A stretch of DNA of 64,000 bases. Source: Labilibaculum euxinicum (lineage in GTDB: Bacteria > Bacteroidota > Bacteroidia > Bacteroidales > Marinifilaceae). The DNA lies in the NCBI RefSeq assembly GCF_009795715.1, contig NZ_WTCR01000007.1:124001-188000 (forward strand), in the 5' to 3' direction. Both the position numbers and the translations under genes were made by a program. The notes beneath the pieces were generated by a model. The model saw nothing but the letters and a program-made list of their open reading frames with translations. It searched no databases and was not told where the DNA came from. Below, piece by piece: positions 40,140 through 49,153 of this stretch; the stretch's first letter is position 1, and the number at the start of each line of letters is the position of its first letter.

Positions 40140-42605
40140 TTATTTAATTCCGTAAAAAGAGATAACCTGATTGGGTTTAGTATCTACATCATATTCATAG
40201 ATTTTTTGTAACTGGACATTCTGTATCTTCTCCTTAGTATTATTAATTGGTTGAGGTGTCGCTTTTAAAAAGTAAAAACCATTTGTATTTTCACCTTCAG
40301 CTTGCCTAATGCCATCTCCACGCAAAGGAATGTAGGAACGCACACGGCACAAACCGCCATTTAATGAGTGAATTTCGGCTTTGACCAGTTTCCCTTCTGC
40401 CCACTGCATACTAACTTCAAACCCGCCTCTTGCTTTAAGTCCACTAACAGTTCCATTACGCCACACAGCAGGCAAAGCCGGCAACAAATGAATTGCTTCA
40501 TCGTGGCTTTGAAGCAGCATTTCTGCAATACCTGCTGCACATCCAAAATTACCATCAATCTGAAAAGGAGGATGTGCATCAAAAAGATTTGGATAGGTGC
40601 CACCACCTCCACTCATGCCTCCATTTCCGACAACAGGTTTTAATTGATCTGTAATTAACTTAAAGGCATGATCACCATCAAGCAAACGTGCCCAAAGATT
40701 AACTTTCCATCCCATAGACCATCCTGTAGATTCATCGCCACGTGCCAGAAGTGATGTTTTTGCAGCATCAAATAATTCCGGGGTGCGGTAGGGCGAAATT
40801 TGGTTGGATGGATATAATCCATAAAGATGAGATATATGACGATGATGGTCATTGGCATTATCTAAATCTTCCATCCACTCTTGTAACTGTCCCCATTTGC
40901 CAATTTGCATTGGAGGCAAACGTTTTAAGGTTTGATTTAAGGTGTCAACTAATTCGGGATCTTTATTCAAAATTTGAGCAGCGTTTATGGCGATTTTAAA
41001 CAGATCAAAAACCAATTGATTATCCATTGTTGTTCCTGCTGTAATTGAGGTGGAACGCCCCATTGGTGTATTCTCCGGTGAAACAGAAGGACTTACAACC
41101 AACCAGTTATTTACAGGCTCTTCAACCAGAAAATCCACAAAGAACAGAGCTGCGTCTTTGATGACAGGATAAACAGATTTTAAATAGTCTATATCTCCGG
41201 AAAAGGCATATTTTTCAAACAGGTGTTGCGACAACCAGGCACCTCCCATTGGCCACATACCCCAATTGGCTCCATCTATAGATCCGTTAATTCGCCAGAT
41301 ATCAGTATTATGGTGTAATACCCATCCTCTGGCACCATACATATCCTTTGCAGTTTGTTTTCCTGTTTCAGCTAGTTCGCGAACCATTTTAACCAAAGGT
41401 TCGTTCATTTCGGATAAATTGGTAATCTCAGATGGCCAATAATTCATTTCAGTATTAATATTCACTGTATACTTACTATCCCAGGCAGGGAAAAGGTTTC
41501 CTGCCCAGATGCCTTGTAAGTTGGCGGGTTGCGTACCGGGACGCGAAGAAGAGATTAACAGATATCTGCCAAACTGAAAATAAAGAACCACCAATTGCGG
41601 ATCGTTGCCTTTGGCAAACTCTTTTATACGCACATCGGTTGTATTCTTTACCGAATCCGTTTCCCCCAAATCTAACTTAACGCGGGTGAAAAATGAGCGA
41701 TAATCGGCAATATGCTCCATCAAAGCTTGTTCATAGTCTTTTTGTATTGCTTTATCTAAGTATCTGTTTACCCTTTTCTCGGCGTTGCCACTTACATCTT
41801 TATAGTTATTAAAATTGGTTGCAACAGAAATATAAAGAGTTGCTTCGTTGGCATCTTTTACAGTTAATAATCCGTTTTCAGAAGAAACAGAACCGCCTTT
41901 CGTAGTAATCTTAACTTTAACATTGAAAGCTACCTCCCCTATTATGCCCTCCTGATCGCTGCTGATGCCAGACATTATTAGTTCATCATTGCCGTTTGTG
42001 GAAACAGTTACTTCGGAAGGTCTGTCCATACTTGCAGAAAAATTAATGACACCTGATTTATCTGCTTCTATTTTTGCAATAATAACTTCATCGGGATGGG
42101 AAGAAAACACAGTGGTTTTATAGTTAACACCATCCACTTTATAGGAAGATGCTACAATGGCATTATTGATATCCAACTCTCTATAATAATCGGTATAGTT
42201 CTCATGCCCCTGAAACGACAGCTTTAAATTACCTGCCGTTTGATAAGACATCCCATGAGACTTTTTACTAATCATTTTCTGATCGACCAGATCACGCGCT
42301 TCAGCAAATTTGCCTTCAAAAATAAGCTTGCGTACTTCGGCCAATGCTTCTTTTGCCTGCACATTATCGTTACGGTTAGGCCCTCCTGCCCATAACGTAT
42401 TCTCATTCAACTGAAAGACTTCATTAACAGGGTCGCCAAAAACCATTGCGCCTAAACGACCATTCCCTACCGGCAAAGCTTCTACCCATTGTTTTGCAGG
42501 TTTATCGTACCACAGCTTCAATTCCTGCTCTTGTGCCTGATCCTCTGCACACGAAGAGATAAAAAGAAAAAGAGCCTGTATAAATATAAATTGGACTCGT
42601 TTCAT
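40140..42605 (-). CDS. GH95 alpha-L-fucosidase / alpha-L-galactosidase, lipoprotein
   Basis: 821 residues. Signal peptide with lipobox FISSCAED (Cys ~19), so membrane-anchored. The GH95 domains are in order: N-terminal beta-domain ([26 protein letters not shown]), (alpha/alpha)6 barrel with [12 protein letters not shown] (base Asn pair), [10 protein letters not shown] (acid Glu) and FQIDGNFG (Asp), then a C-terminal beta-domain. GH95 inverting enzymes release terminal alpha-1,2-L-fucose, and in xylan PULs of Bacteroides also alpha-L-galactose. Given the neighbours, L-galactose on arabinoxylan side chains is a fair guess, but specificity cannot be read. Last gene of its run, followed by a terminator. 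Confidence 0.92.
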   Translation of the reverse strand: MKRVQFIFIQALFLFISSCAEDQAQEQELKLWYDKPAKQWVEALPVGNGRLGAMVFGDPVNEVFQLNENTLWAGGPNRNDNVQAKEALAEVRKLIFEGKFAEARDLVDQKMISKKSHGMSYQTAGNLKLSFQGHENYTDYYRELDINNAIVASSYKVDGVNYKTTVFSSHPDEVIIAKIEADKSGVINFSASMDRPSEVTVSTNGNDELIMSGISSDQEGIIGEVAFNVKVKITTKGGSVSSENGLLTVKDANEATLYISVATNFNNYKDVSGNAEKRVNRYLDKAIQKDYEQALMEHIADYRSFFTRVKLDLGETDSVKNTTDVRIKEFAKGNDPQLVVLYFQFGRYLLISSSRPGTQPANLQGIWAGNLFPAWDSKYTVNINTEMNYWPSEITNLSEMNEPLVKMVRELAETGKQTAKDMYGARGWVLHHNTDIWRINGSIDGANWGMWPMGGAWLSQHLFEKYAFSGDIDYLKSVYPVIKDAALFFVDFLVEEPVNNWLVVSPSVSPENTPMGRSTSITAGTTMDNQLVFDLFKIAINAAQILNKDPELVDTLNQTLKRLPPMQIGKWGQLQEWMEDLDNANDHHRHISHLYGLYPSNQISPYRTPELFDAAKTSLLARGDESTGWSMGWKVNLWARLLDGDHAFKLITDQLKPVVGNGGMSGGGGTYPNLFDAHPPFQIDGNFGCAAGIAEMLLQSHDEAIHLLPALPAVWRNGTVSGLKARGGFEVSMQWAEGKLVKAEIHSLNGGLCRVRSYIPLRGDGIRQAEGENTNGFYFLKATPQPINNTKEKIQNVQLQKIYEYDVDTKPNQVISFYGIK

Positions 42606-42623
42606 TATTTCACATTTAAAAAA

Positions 42624-42920
42624 TTAATATTCAATCACTTGCTCAGTCCAGGTTGGTTTTAAAATATAAAATCTGCCATTTTTATAATAAACAGGTTCAA
42701 TACCTATCTGAGGGGTCTTTTCCCAATCCTGAAGTTCCGGACAATAGGGATACAGACTTTTTCCGTACCCCTTGTAATGACAAGAACTCCAGATATTTCC
42801 ATCTGGTCCTATAAACAAAGCATTGTGCCCGGTTTCGCAATAAGGATCTTCTGTGTCTTGAAGTTTCATCCATCTAATTATTGCTTTACAATACTTATTT
42901 TCACTACTATTAATATTCAA
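42624..42920 (-). pseudogene. C-terminal remnant of a GH43 glycosidase
   Basis: 98 codons between GH127 and GH95. The text TGHNALFIGPDG, then WSSCHYKGYG, matches the fifth blade of a GH43 propeller, and ILKPTWTEQVIEY is a normal GH43 C-terminus. The first four blades, all catalytic acids and the signal peptide are missing, and the 177 bases upstream do not encode them. The residues before TGHN (from the ATG at 42920) do look like GH43 too, so the break is just ahead. Almost certainly not functional. It lies 18 bp before the GH95 start. Confidence 0.75.
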
Positions 42921-42980
42921 TATAGAGATCTTAATATTTCTCTATTTAATCGCTTTAAGTTCATTGGGTAATTTTTCCAT

Positions 42981-43022
42981 AGAAATCTTTATCAAAAAGC
43001 AAACTTGATGATAAAGATTTCT
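42981..43022. repeat. 13-bp inverted repeat between GH127 and the GH43 remnant
   Basis: AGAAATCTTTATC (42981-42993) and GATAAAGATTTCT (43010-43022) are perfect inverted copies around a 16-base spacer. No T-run follows on the minus strand. It may be a processing or stability hairpin, or an end of a lost insertion. Confidence 0.55.
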
Positions 43023-43097
43023 TTTGATTCTGTATGATTATTAATGGGTAACCATTATTAATTATGGTTTTTATTTATCCTCTAAACGGACGAACTT

Positions 43098-45494
43098 TTA
43101 CTTTTTTGCTACAGCCCCTCTTATTAACCTAATATAATAAACAGCTCCTGCAGTGCTTCCAGGAAGAGCTTTAAATTTCACCCATACATGGTCTTTTCCA
43201 GATACCATCGAGTTGGGAATGGAATAAACAACATCTTTAAACATAGATTGATTCCAACGGCCTGTATTATCTTCGGTCAGAAGTTTTTCATCGTCGATAT
43301 AAATATCAAATTTCCTGCTCCCCCATTCTGCACCCCAATAACGAACTCTTAAACTCAAATCAGTTTCCGAATTTGTTGCCAAATTGTAGCTAAAAAAGCC
43401 GTCATTCTTAGCTTCGCGGAAAAACTCATTTAAATTGTTGCCTTTATTGGAATTTTCTGATAGCATGCCATGATCGGTTTCGGGCTGTTGCTCACCAGGC
43501 GCAACCTGATCGATTGTGCGTTTTTCCAGAGCAAGTTTTTCTTTTTCAATATTTGCCAATGAATCTGTGTATGCTTTGTAGCCTGAATTTGACAAAGCCA
43601 ACCAATACATCATATACCTGGCATCGTGTATTTTACTAAACGGTTCCAGTGTAAGTTCGACAGGATTGACCATTTTTACATTTAGTGTAAAATTTAACGG
43701 CTTACCTTCAACCGGAACTAACTTATTTCCTATATTTTGAATGTCATCATTAATCAGTATCGGAGCTTTGTCGATAGGTAAAAATTTACCACTTGAAGAT
43801 TGTCCCCAACGACCATCATCCGCAATTAAGCCTTTTAAATCTTCGGTTCCGGTTTTCGCACCCAATAATATAGGTCCATGCATGAAAGCGATGTATTCAG
43901 GCACATTGGGTAAATGTTCGATGGTATTTTGCATGGGCAAAGTTATTTGAACCACATCGCCTTTTTTCCATTTTCGGTCGATGCAAACATAAGACGAAGG
44001 AAGCAATGTACCATCCACAATCTTTCCATTCACTGAAATTTTCAATGCACCTTTATTTACCCACGCCGGATAGCGAACTAATAATTTAAATTTCGAAGCT
44101 CCCTCTGAAATAGTAAGTTTTGTTTGTTCTTCATAAGGAAAATTTGTTTCCTGTTTGATTTTCAAGCCTTTTTCTTTCCAGTCTAATTCCGATGCGATAA
44201 AAAGATTCAGAAATAATGAATCTTCTGAATGGGTGTATATAAATTGGTTGTATTTGCCATGGTTTTCCATGCCTGAACCAACACAACACCACATCGCTTC
44301 GTTTGGAGCTGAGTAAACCCTGTAATGGCGAGGACGTGCCGGTGTAAAATAAACGTATCCACCATGTTCGGGATGCTGAGAAGAGAGGATGTGATTGAAG
44401 ATGGTACGTTCGTAATAATCGGCATATTTTCCAGCTGGATTCACCCGAAACAGGTCTTCGGTTAATTTGAGCATGTTATACGAGTTGCAGGATTCGGGTC
44501 CATCATTTACATTTACAAAATCGATACATGATTCTTTGGCCGGAAAATGTTCCCTTCTGCTGTTGCCACCAAAAGCCAAGGAACGGTTAGTTGTTACAGT
44601 TTCCCAGAAAAAGCTACCCGCCTTACCATATTTTTGATCAGTATCAAGTTCTGCTATTCGCTCAAAACCAATAAATTTGGGAATCTGAGTATTCGCATGT
44701 TTGTTGTCAAGCATATCTATTCCCTGTGACAATGGATCTAGAAACATTTTATGCGAATAACGTTTTGCAGCCGTGAGGTATTTTTTATTACCTGATATTT
44801 GGAATGCATCGGCAAGTACTTCGTTCATACCACCGTATTCGTTGGCGAGCATATCTTCCATTTGCTTGTCCGACAAACCCTCTGTAATGGTAATTGCCCA
44901 ATCGCAAAATTGAAGAAAAATGTTCTTTGCATCGATATCTTCTGTGTATAGCCAAGCATCTCTCAAGCCTGCATACATTTTGTGAATATTGTAATAAGGT
45001 GCCCATGCCTCCCATATTGCCCCAACTTCTCCAGCTTTTATCTTTGACCATAACGCTGCACTGTGTGGAACGCCACCAACATACCCAACACCCCAATCAG
45101 GATACTTCTGGTTATTGGCTTCTTGACAGGCCTTTAGCTCAGAGATCATATAATCCATGCGCTTTTTGCATTCTGCATTACCGGTTGCTGCATAATTTAT
45201 TGCCATTGCCGTCAGGTAATGCCCTCCTACATGCCCGTCTAAGCCTTCCCAGTTGGGATAACTCTTTGCCTTTTCTGATAATCCAGCTTCTTTGCGATAA
45301 GGAGCCAATAAACGGTCGACATCGTATTTCAACAGAACCTCAATATTCAGGTCGCGAGCATGTTTGAACGGCCCATCGAGTAGCTGTACATCTCCCAAAG
45401 GAAATTCGTTGGAATATAGCTTTTCTTGTGCGCTTGATGCAATAGGAAATATAAACCCTAATAACATCACGAATTTGAATATTTTTTTAAACAT
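43098..45494 (-). CDS. GH127 beta-L-arabinofuranosidase (DUF1680)
   Basis: 798 residues with a signal peptide (ends SSAQ at ~22). The (alpha/alpha)6 barrel starts FPLGDVQLLDGPFKHARDLN. Zn2+ and catalytic residues are present: Glu and Cys in DGPESCNSYNMLKL and the Cys pair in EAMWCCVGSGMENHG, the second Glu-Cys pair of the family. The beta-domains follow; the C-terminal ~130 residues form an extra beta-module (LRVRYWGAEWGSRKFDIYID). It cuts beta-L-arabinofuranosyl ends, rarely reported in xylans but known in plant cell-wall glycoproteins and pectins. The PUL context alone does not tell which of these polymers is meant. Confidence 0.9.
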   Translation of the reverse strand: MFKKIFKFVMLLGFIFPIASSAQEKLYSNEFPLGDVQLLDGPFKHARDLNIEVLLKYDVDRLLAPYRKEAGLSEKAKSYPNWEGLDGHVGGHYLTAMAINYAATGNAECKKRMDYMISELKACQEANNQKYPDWGVGYVGGVPHSAALWSKIKAGEVGAIWEAWAPYYNIHKMYAGLRDAWLYTEDIDAKNIFLQFCDWAITITEGLSDKQMEDMLANEYGGMNEVLADAFQISGNKKYLTAAKRYSHKMFLDPLSQGIDMLDNKHANTQIPKFIGFERIAELDTDQKYGKAGSFFWETVTTNRSLAFGGNSRREHFPAKESCIDFVNVNDGPESCNSYNMLKLTEDLFRVNPAGKYADYYERTIFNHILSSQHPEHGGYVYFTPARPRHYRVYSAPNEAMWCCVGSGMENHGKYNQFIYTHSEDSLFLNLFIASELDWKEKGLKIKQETNFPYEEQTKLTISEGASKFKLLVRYPAWVNKGALKISVNGKIVDGTLLPSSYVCIDRKWKKGDVVQITLPMQNTIEHLPNVPEYIAFMHGPILLGAKTGTEDLKGLIADDGRWGQSSSGKFLPIDKAPILINDDIQNIGNKLVPVEGKPLNFTLNVKMVNPVELTLEPFSKIHDARYMMYWLALSNSGYKAYTDSLANIEKEKLALEKRTIDQVAPGEQQPETDHGMLSENSNKGNNLNEFFREAKNDGFFSYNLATNSETDLSLRVRYWGAEWGSRKFDIYIDDEKLLTEDNTGRWNQSMFKDVVYSIPNSMVSGKDHVWVKFKALPGSTAGAVYYIRLIRGAVAKK

Positions 45495-45681
45495 AATACT
45501 GAAGCTTAATTTGTTTTTATAAGATTACTCATAGCTATTCTCACTAGCATTCATTAAAGTCAATTATTCTATCCAAACAACAATTTCAAAAGAGTACAAT
45601 ATATAAACCAGATGGTTATAGCAAACCCATCGTTTTCTTCAAAAATGCATATTATTAAAAAACTCTAGTTAAGAAGATTAA

Positions 45682-46248
45682 TTACAACAACTTGTACACT
45701 CCAATTATGACATAGGGCTCTTCACCCGGATTTAACTTGGGCATGGTAAGCGTTCCAATAAATATGGCATGATTAAGATAATCATATCTGCTATCGGTTG
45801 GAGCCTCCAAATCAACAATTGATTTTGCATAAAAACTATCCTCTTCGTCTTTTGCTGGCACATGCATCAGTGCTTTGTTTATGACCTGAATTATAATGCC
45901 ATCGTTCGTTTTAAGCAAGTAACGTGCATTGAGTTCCGTATCGCCATCTGGGCGCACCAATTGCCAATCTTCACCACCAGGCAACACTTCGCCTTGAATG
46001 TTTGGCCCTTTAAAAGAGCCACCTGTTATGGGTATCATCCGACGGGTTCCCCGTTTGCTTTCGCCTACTACAACCATATTGCCAATTTTCACTTTGGCAT
46101 CCCACATAAACTCAGCCTTAAAATCGTTATAAACAGGTTCCATTTTTATGGTGGCAGGTTGCTGAGCAGCTAAATCTGAGACCGCAAAAAAGGCATACAA
46201 CACTGCTACTAACACTAAATTAGATTTCACATTTATCATCTTCGACAA
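45682..46248 (-). CDS. DUF3237-family periplasmic protein
   Basis: 188 residues with a signal peptide (AVSDLAAQ at ~29). The rest is a beta-barrel-like DUF3237 domain: GTRRMIPITGGSFKGPNIQGEVLPGGEDW, then DGDTELNARYLLKTNDGIIIQV, and the end IIGVYKLL. The family has no firmly known function, though it is seen near catabolic genes. Here it lies between a GH43 and the GH127 gene (95 bp and 187 bp gaps), which suggests a role in handling a released sugar or ring product. That role is a guess. Confidence 0.85.
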   Translation of the reverse strand: MSKMINVKSNLVLVAVLYAFFAVSDLAAQQPATIKMEPVYNDFKAEFMWDAKVKIGNMVVVGESKRGTRRMIPITGGSFKGPNIQGEVLPGGEDWQLVRPDGDTELNARYLLKTNDGIIIQVINKALMHVPAKDEEDSFYAKSIVDLEAPTDSRYDYLNHAIFIGTLTMPKLNPGEEPYVIIGVYKLL

Positions 46249-46343
46249 ATTTTAGTTCTATTTCCAACCACAACAGGCCATTTATGTAAGACACCATTTT
46301 TATATAGCTGATCTACAACCCTATCAGCATTAAAAAAATGCAA

Positions 46344-47714
46344 TTACTTACTAAACTTCCAATAATCAAAGTTGAACAGTTCGCCATTATTACCCACAAA
46401 CACGAAATACAAATCGTGAATGCCCTTAACCTTATTTACTTTGGTAGTGAAGGTTTTCCACACGTCTGCCCCACCTGTATTGGTAATTTCACAAACACCA
46501 ACCAATGCGCCATCTTTAGCATCTACACGAATCTCAATTTTTCCACCGGTTACAGAAGTAGCTATTGCTTCGAACTTCTTTGCGCCTTTGGCAAAATCAA
46601 CACTTCGTATTTTTAGATAATCGCCATTATTAATTTTAGTAACATACACGCCATTACTTCCCGATTCTGTTTTCACCCCTTCGGACCATGCGATTGTTTC
46701 GGCTTCGGTTCTTTTATATGGATTCAAATTTTCCAGGCTTGTTTTTATGCCTTCTTCTGTAGGAATAATGGACGGAATAGTTCCATTGGCATTATATTCA
46801 AACTGTTCCAAACAGGTAGAACGCCTAAATCCGCCTCCATTAGGCAAAGCTTCGTTATGGTAGAAAAAATAAGAATTTCCTTTATAATCAATAATACCGG
46901 CATGGTTGGTAAAAGATAGTTTTGGATAACGTTCCATAATTAACCCTTGATATTTCCATGGTCCTGTTGGCGATGTTGATGTTGAATATCCAATAGATTC
47001 AGGCACTCCATTAGCAGCATAAATTAAGTAATAGAGGTTGTTGCGTTTGTAAAACCATGGGCCTTCGACATACTTTGTACACGGGGTACCATCTTTTCTT
47101 ACACTTTTACCAAACGACTCGGGCACCATATCAACGGCAACAATACCGTTTTTACCAATACTCTTGTCATACGAAATCATATCTTCGTTTAACTTAACAT
47201 ACCAAACACTGGGATTGCCCCAATACATCCAGGCCTGGCCATCGTCATCAATAAATACAGTAGGGTCGATATCTTTCCATAAATCCTCACTATCAACAAG
47301 TTGTTTACCCAATGGTTCTTTAAATGGCCCGTATGGAGAGTCGGCAACTAATACACTGATTCCGGCACCATGAATAGGTACATAAAGGTAGTATTTTCCG
47401 TTTCGCTCAATACACTGAACAGCCCATGCTCCATTTTTCTTGTTTACCCAGGCAACATCCTTTTCTAACGAAGCCACAGCACCATGATCGGTCCAGTTTA
47501 CCATATCTGTTGTTGAATAGCAACGCCAGTCGTACATGGTAAAGAAATTGTCCACCGTATTATCTTCATCATGTGATGTATAAAGATAAACGGTATCATT
47601 ACAAACCATTGGTGCCGGGTCGGCAGTAAAATAGGTTTGAATAATAGGGTTTTGTGCTGTTACTGTACTGAATATTAATACAAATGAAAATATTAATAAG
47701 ATTTGCACTCTCAT
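46344..47714 (-). CDS. GH43-CBM6 arabinofuranosidase-like enzyme, second copy
   Basis: 456 residues from the ATG at 47714, which starts the signal peptide (LLIFSFVLIFSTVTAQ); the frame from 47768 would overlap the previous gene. The GH43 domain (~20-330) has base Asp in FTADPAPMV, the modulator Asp in DIDPTVFIDDDGQAW and acid Glu in KYVEGPWFYKRNN. A CBM6 domain (~335-456) begins KRTEAETIAW and ends with FDYWKFSK. It is close to the gene upstream, and both resemble XynD-type enzymes that remove arabinose from arabinoxylan. It lies 26 bp after that gene. Confidence 0.92.
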   Translation of the reverse strand: MRVQILLIFSFVLIFSTVTAQNPIIQTYFTADPAPMVCNDTVYLYTSHDEDNTVDNFFTMYDWRCYSTTDMVNWTDHGAVASLEKDVAWVNKKNGAWAVQCIERNGKYYLYVPIHGAGISVLVADSPYGPFKEPLGKQLVDSEDLWKDIDPTVFIDDDGQAWMYWGNPSVWYVKLNEDMISYDKSIGKNGIVAVDMVPESFGKSVRKDGTPCTKYVEGPWFYKRNNLYYLIYAANGVPESIGYSTSTSPTGPWKYQGLIMERYPKLSFTNHAGIIDYKGNSYFFYHNEALPNGGGFRRSTCLEQFEYNANGTIPSIIPTEEGIKTSLENLNPYKRTEAETIAWSEGVKTESGSNGVYVTKINNGDYLKIRSVDFAKGAKKFEAIATSVTGGKIEIRVDAKDGALVGVCEITNTGGADVWKTFTTKVNKVKGIHDLYFVFVGNNGELFNFDYWKFSK

Positions 47715-47739
47715 AATTATTGTTTTAAATGTGAACTTA

Positions 47740-49134
47740 TTATTTATCATTAAACTTCCACCAATCAAAGTTAAACAGATCCTTTTCCCCTTTAAAAACG
47801 AAATACAAATCGTGAACTCCTTTGATATTTTTCACAGGGGCTGTGGCTGTTTTATAGATATCTCCTTCAGCCGAAGCTGTAATATCTACCAGACCCAAAA
47901 CAGATCCATCAATTTTATCGGAATGAATTTCGATTTTACCGCCATACAATGCAGCCACACACACTTGAACAGATGAAATTCCTTTGGAAAAATCAACTCC
48001 TCGCACTTTAATATAATCACCATTATGGATTGAAGTAACTATCATGCGTTCGGCTATCTTCTTTCCCCGGTTCCAGGAAACATTTCGTTCCCACTCAATA
48101 ACCTTTTTGGTATTAAGCCCCTCACTAAACGCTATGGTTTCGGCTTCGTTTTTAATGTATGGATTTAACGTCCCAATTTGAGTGTTTATGGTTTCGTCCC
48201 ACCAAGGTAGTTTTATTATTGTACCATCCTTATCGTAGACAATTTTGGTAACACAAATCGAACGGCGTTCGTAATGCTTCGACATTGTTTGTTTCAATAT
48301 GTCATAATTGAAGCCAAAAACATAAGATTTTCCTTTATAATCTATTATTCCGGGATGGTTGCCACTAGAGCGCTGGTCGCCTTCCATTATCATCCCTTTA
48401 AATGCCCAAGGGCCAGTTGAGCTATTGCTCATAGCATAACCAATACCTTCGGGGCAACAGGTTGATGCATAAGCCATATAATATTTTCCGTTACGTTTCC
48501 AAGCCCATGGCCCCTCCTGATAATGAAAAGCGTCTGTTTCGCCCTTCTCTTTTACAAAATCGGCCATTCTTTTAGGTTCAGCTTCTACAGAAATCATATC
48601 TTCGTTCAACTTAACATACCATAACTCCGGATTTCCCCAGTATAGGTAGGCCTGCCCATCATCATCGATAAAAACAGAAGGATCAATATCCTGAGGTCCG
48701 TTTTTTATCAAGGCTTTTTCAATTGGATCGGTAAATGGCCCATATGGACTATCGGCAACCAACACGCCAATTCCAATACCGTTTGGCATGGGGCAGTATA
48801 AATAAAACTGACCGTCTCGCTCAATACATTGCGGTGCCCATGCCCCATTGTCATATGGCACCCATTTAAAATCCTTTAACGAAGCTACAACACCATGGTC
48901 TGTCCAGTTAACCATATCTGTTGAAGTATACAGCAACCAATCCTGCATTTTAAAACCGAAAGCATCATCTTCATCGTGCGATGTATAAAGAAAAACGGTA
49001 TCGTTGTAAACCAATGGTGCAGGATCTGCCGTGTATTTAGTCTGAATAATCGGATTTTGTGCATTTCCTGCACCAACTAATGCAACCAGAACTGCAACCA
49101 GACAGCCTTTTAGGTTTAGAAATTTACCTGGCAT
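47740..49134 (-). CDS. GH43-CBM6 arabinofuranosidase-like enzyme, first copy
   Basis: 464 residues with a signal peptide ending VGAGNAQ (~25). GH43 domain (~25-325): base Asp in KYTADPAPLV, modulator Asp in DIDPSVFIDDDGQAYLYWG and acid Glu in HYQEGPWAWKRNG. A CBM6 domain (~330-464) begins KNEAETIAFSEG and ends FNFDWWKFNDK. It has the same layout as the next gene, with clear paralogy (both carry NPIIQT at the mature start). It starts 19 bp after GH27, so it is in the same transcript. Confidence 0.92.
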   Translation of the reverse strand: MPGKFLNLKGCLVAVLVALVGAGNAQNPIIQTKYTADPAPLVYNDTVFLYTSHDEDDAFGFKMQDWLLYTSTDMVNWTDHGVVASLKDFKWVPYDNGAWAPQCIERDGQFYLYCPMPNGIGIGVLVADSPYGPFTDPIEKALIKNGPQDIDPSVFIDDDGQAYLYWGNPELWYVKLNEDMISVEAEPKRMADFVKEKGETDAFHYQEGPWAWKRNGKYYMAYASTCCPEGIGYAMSNSSTGPWAFKGMIMEGDQRSSGNHPGIIDYKGKSYVFGFNYDILKQTMSKHYERRSICVTKIVYDKDGTIIKLPWWDETINTQIGTLNPYIKNEAETIAFSEGLNTKKVIEWERNVSWNRGKKIAERMIVTSIHNGDYIKVRGVDFSKGISSVQVCVAALYGGKIEIHSDKIDGSVLGLVDITASAEGDIYKTATAPVKNIKGVHDLYFVFKGEKDLFNFDWWKFNDK

Positions 49135-49153
49135 ATTTTATTGTCGTATTTAA

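Noticed and set aside
44788-45367. Long antisense frames inside GH127 (102 and 157 codons)
   Set aside because: They are mirror frames of a well-supported gene with conserved catalytic residues. No family motif is visible in them.
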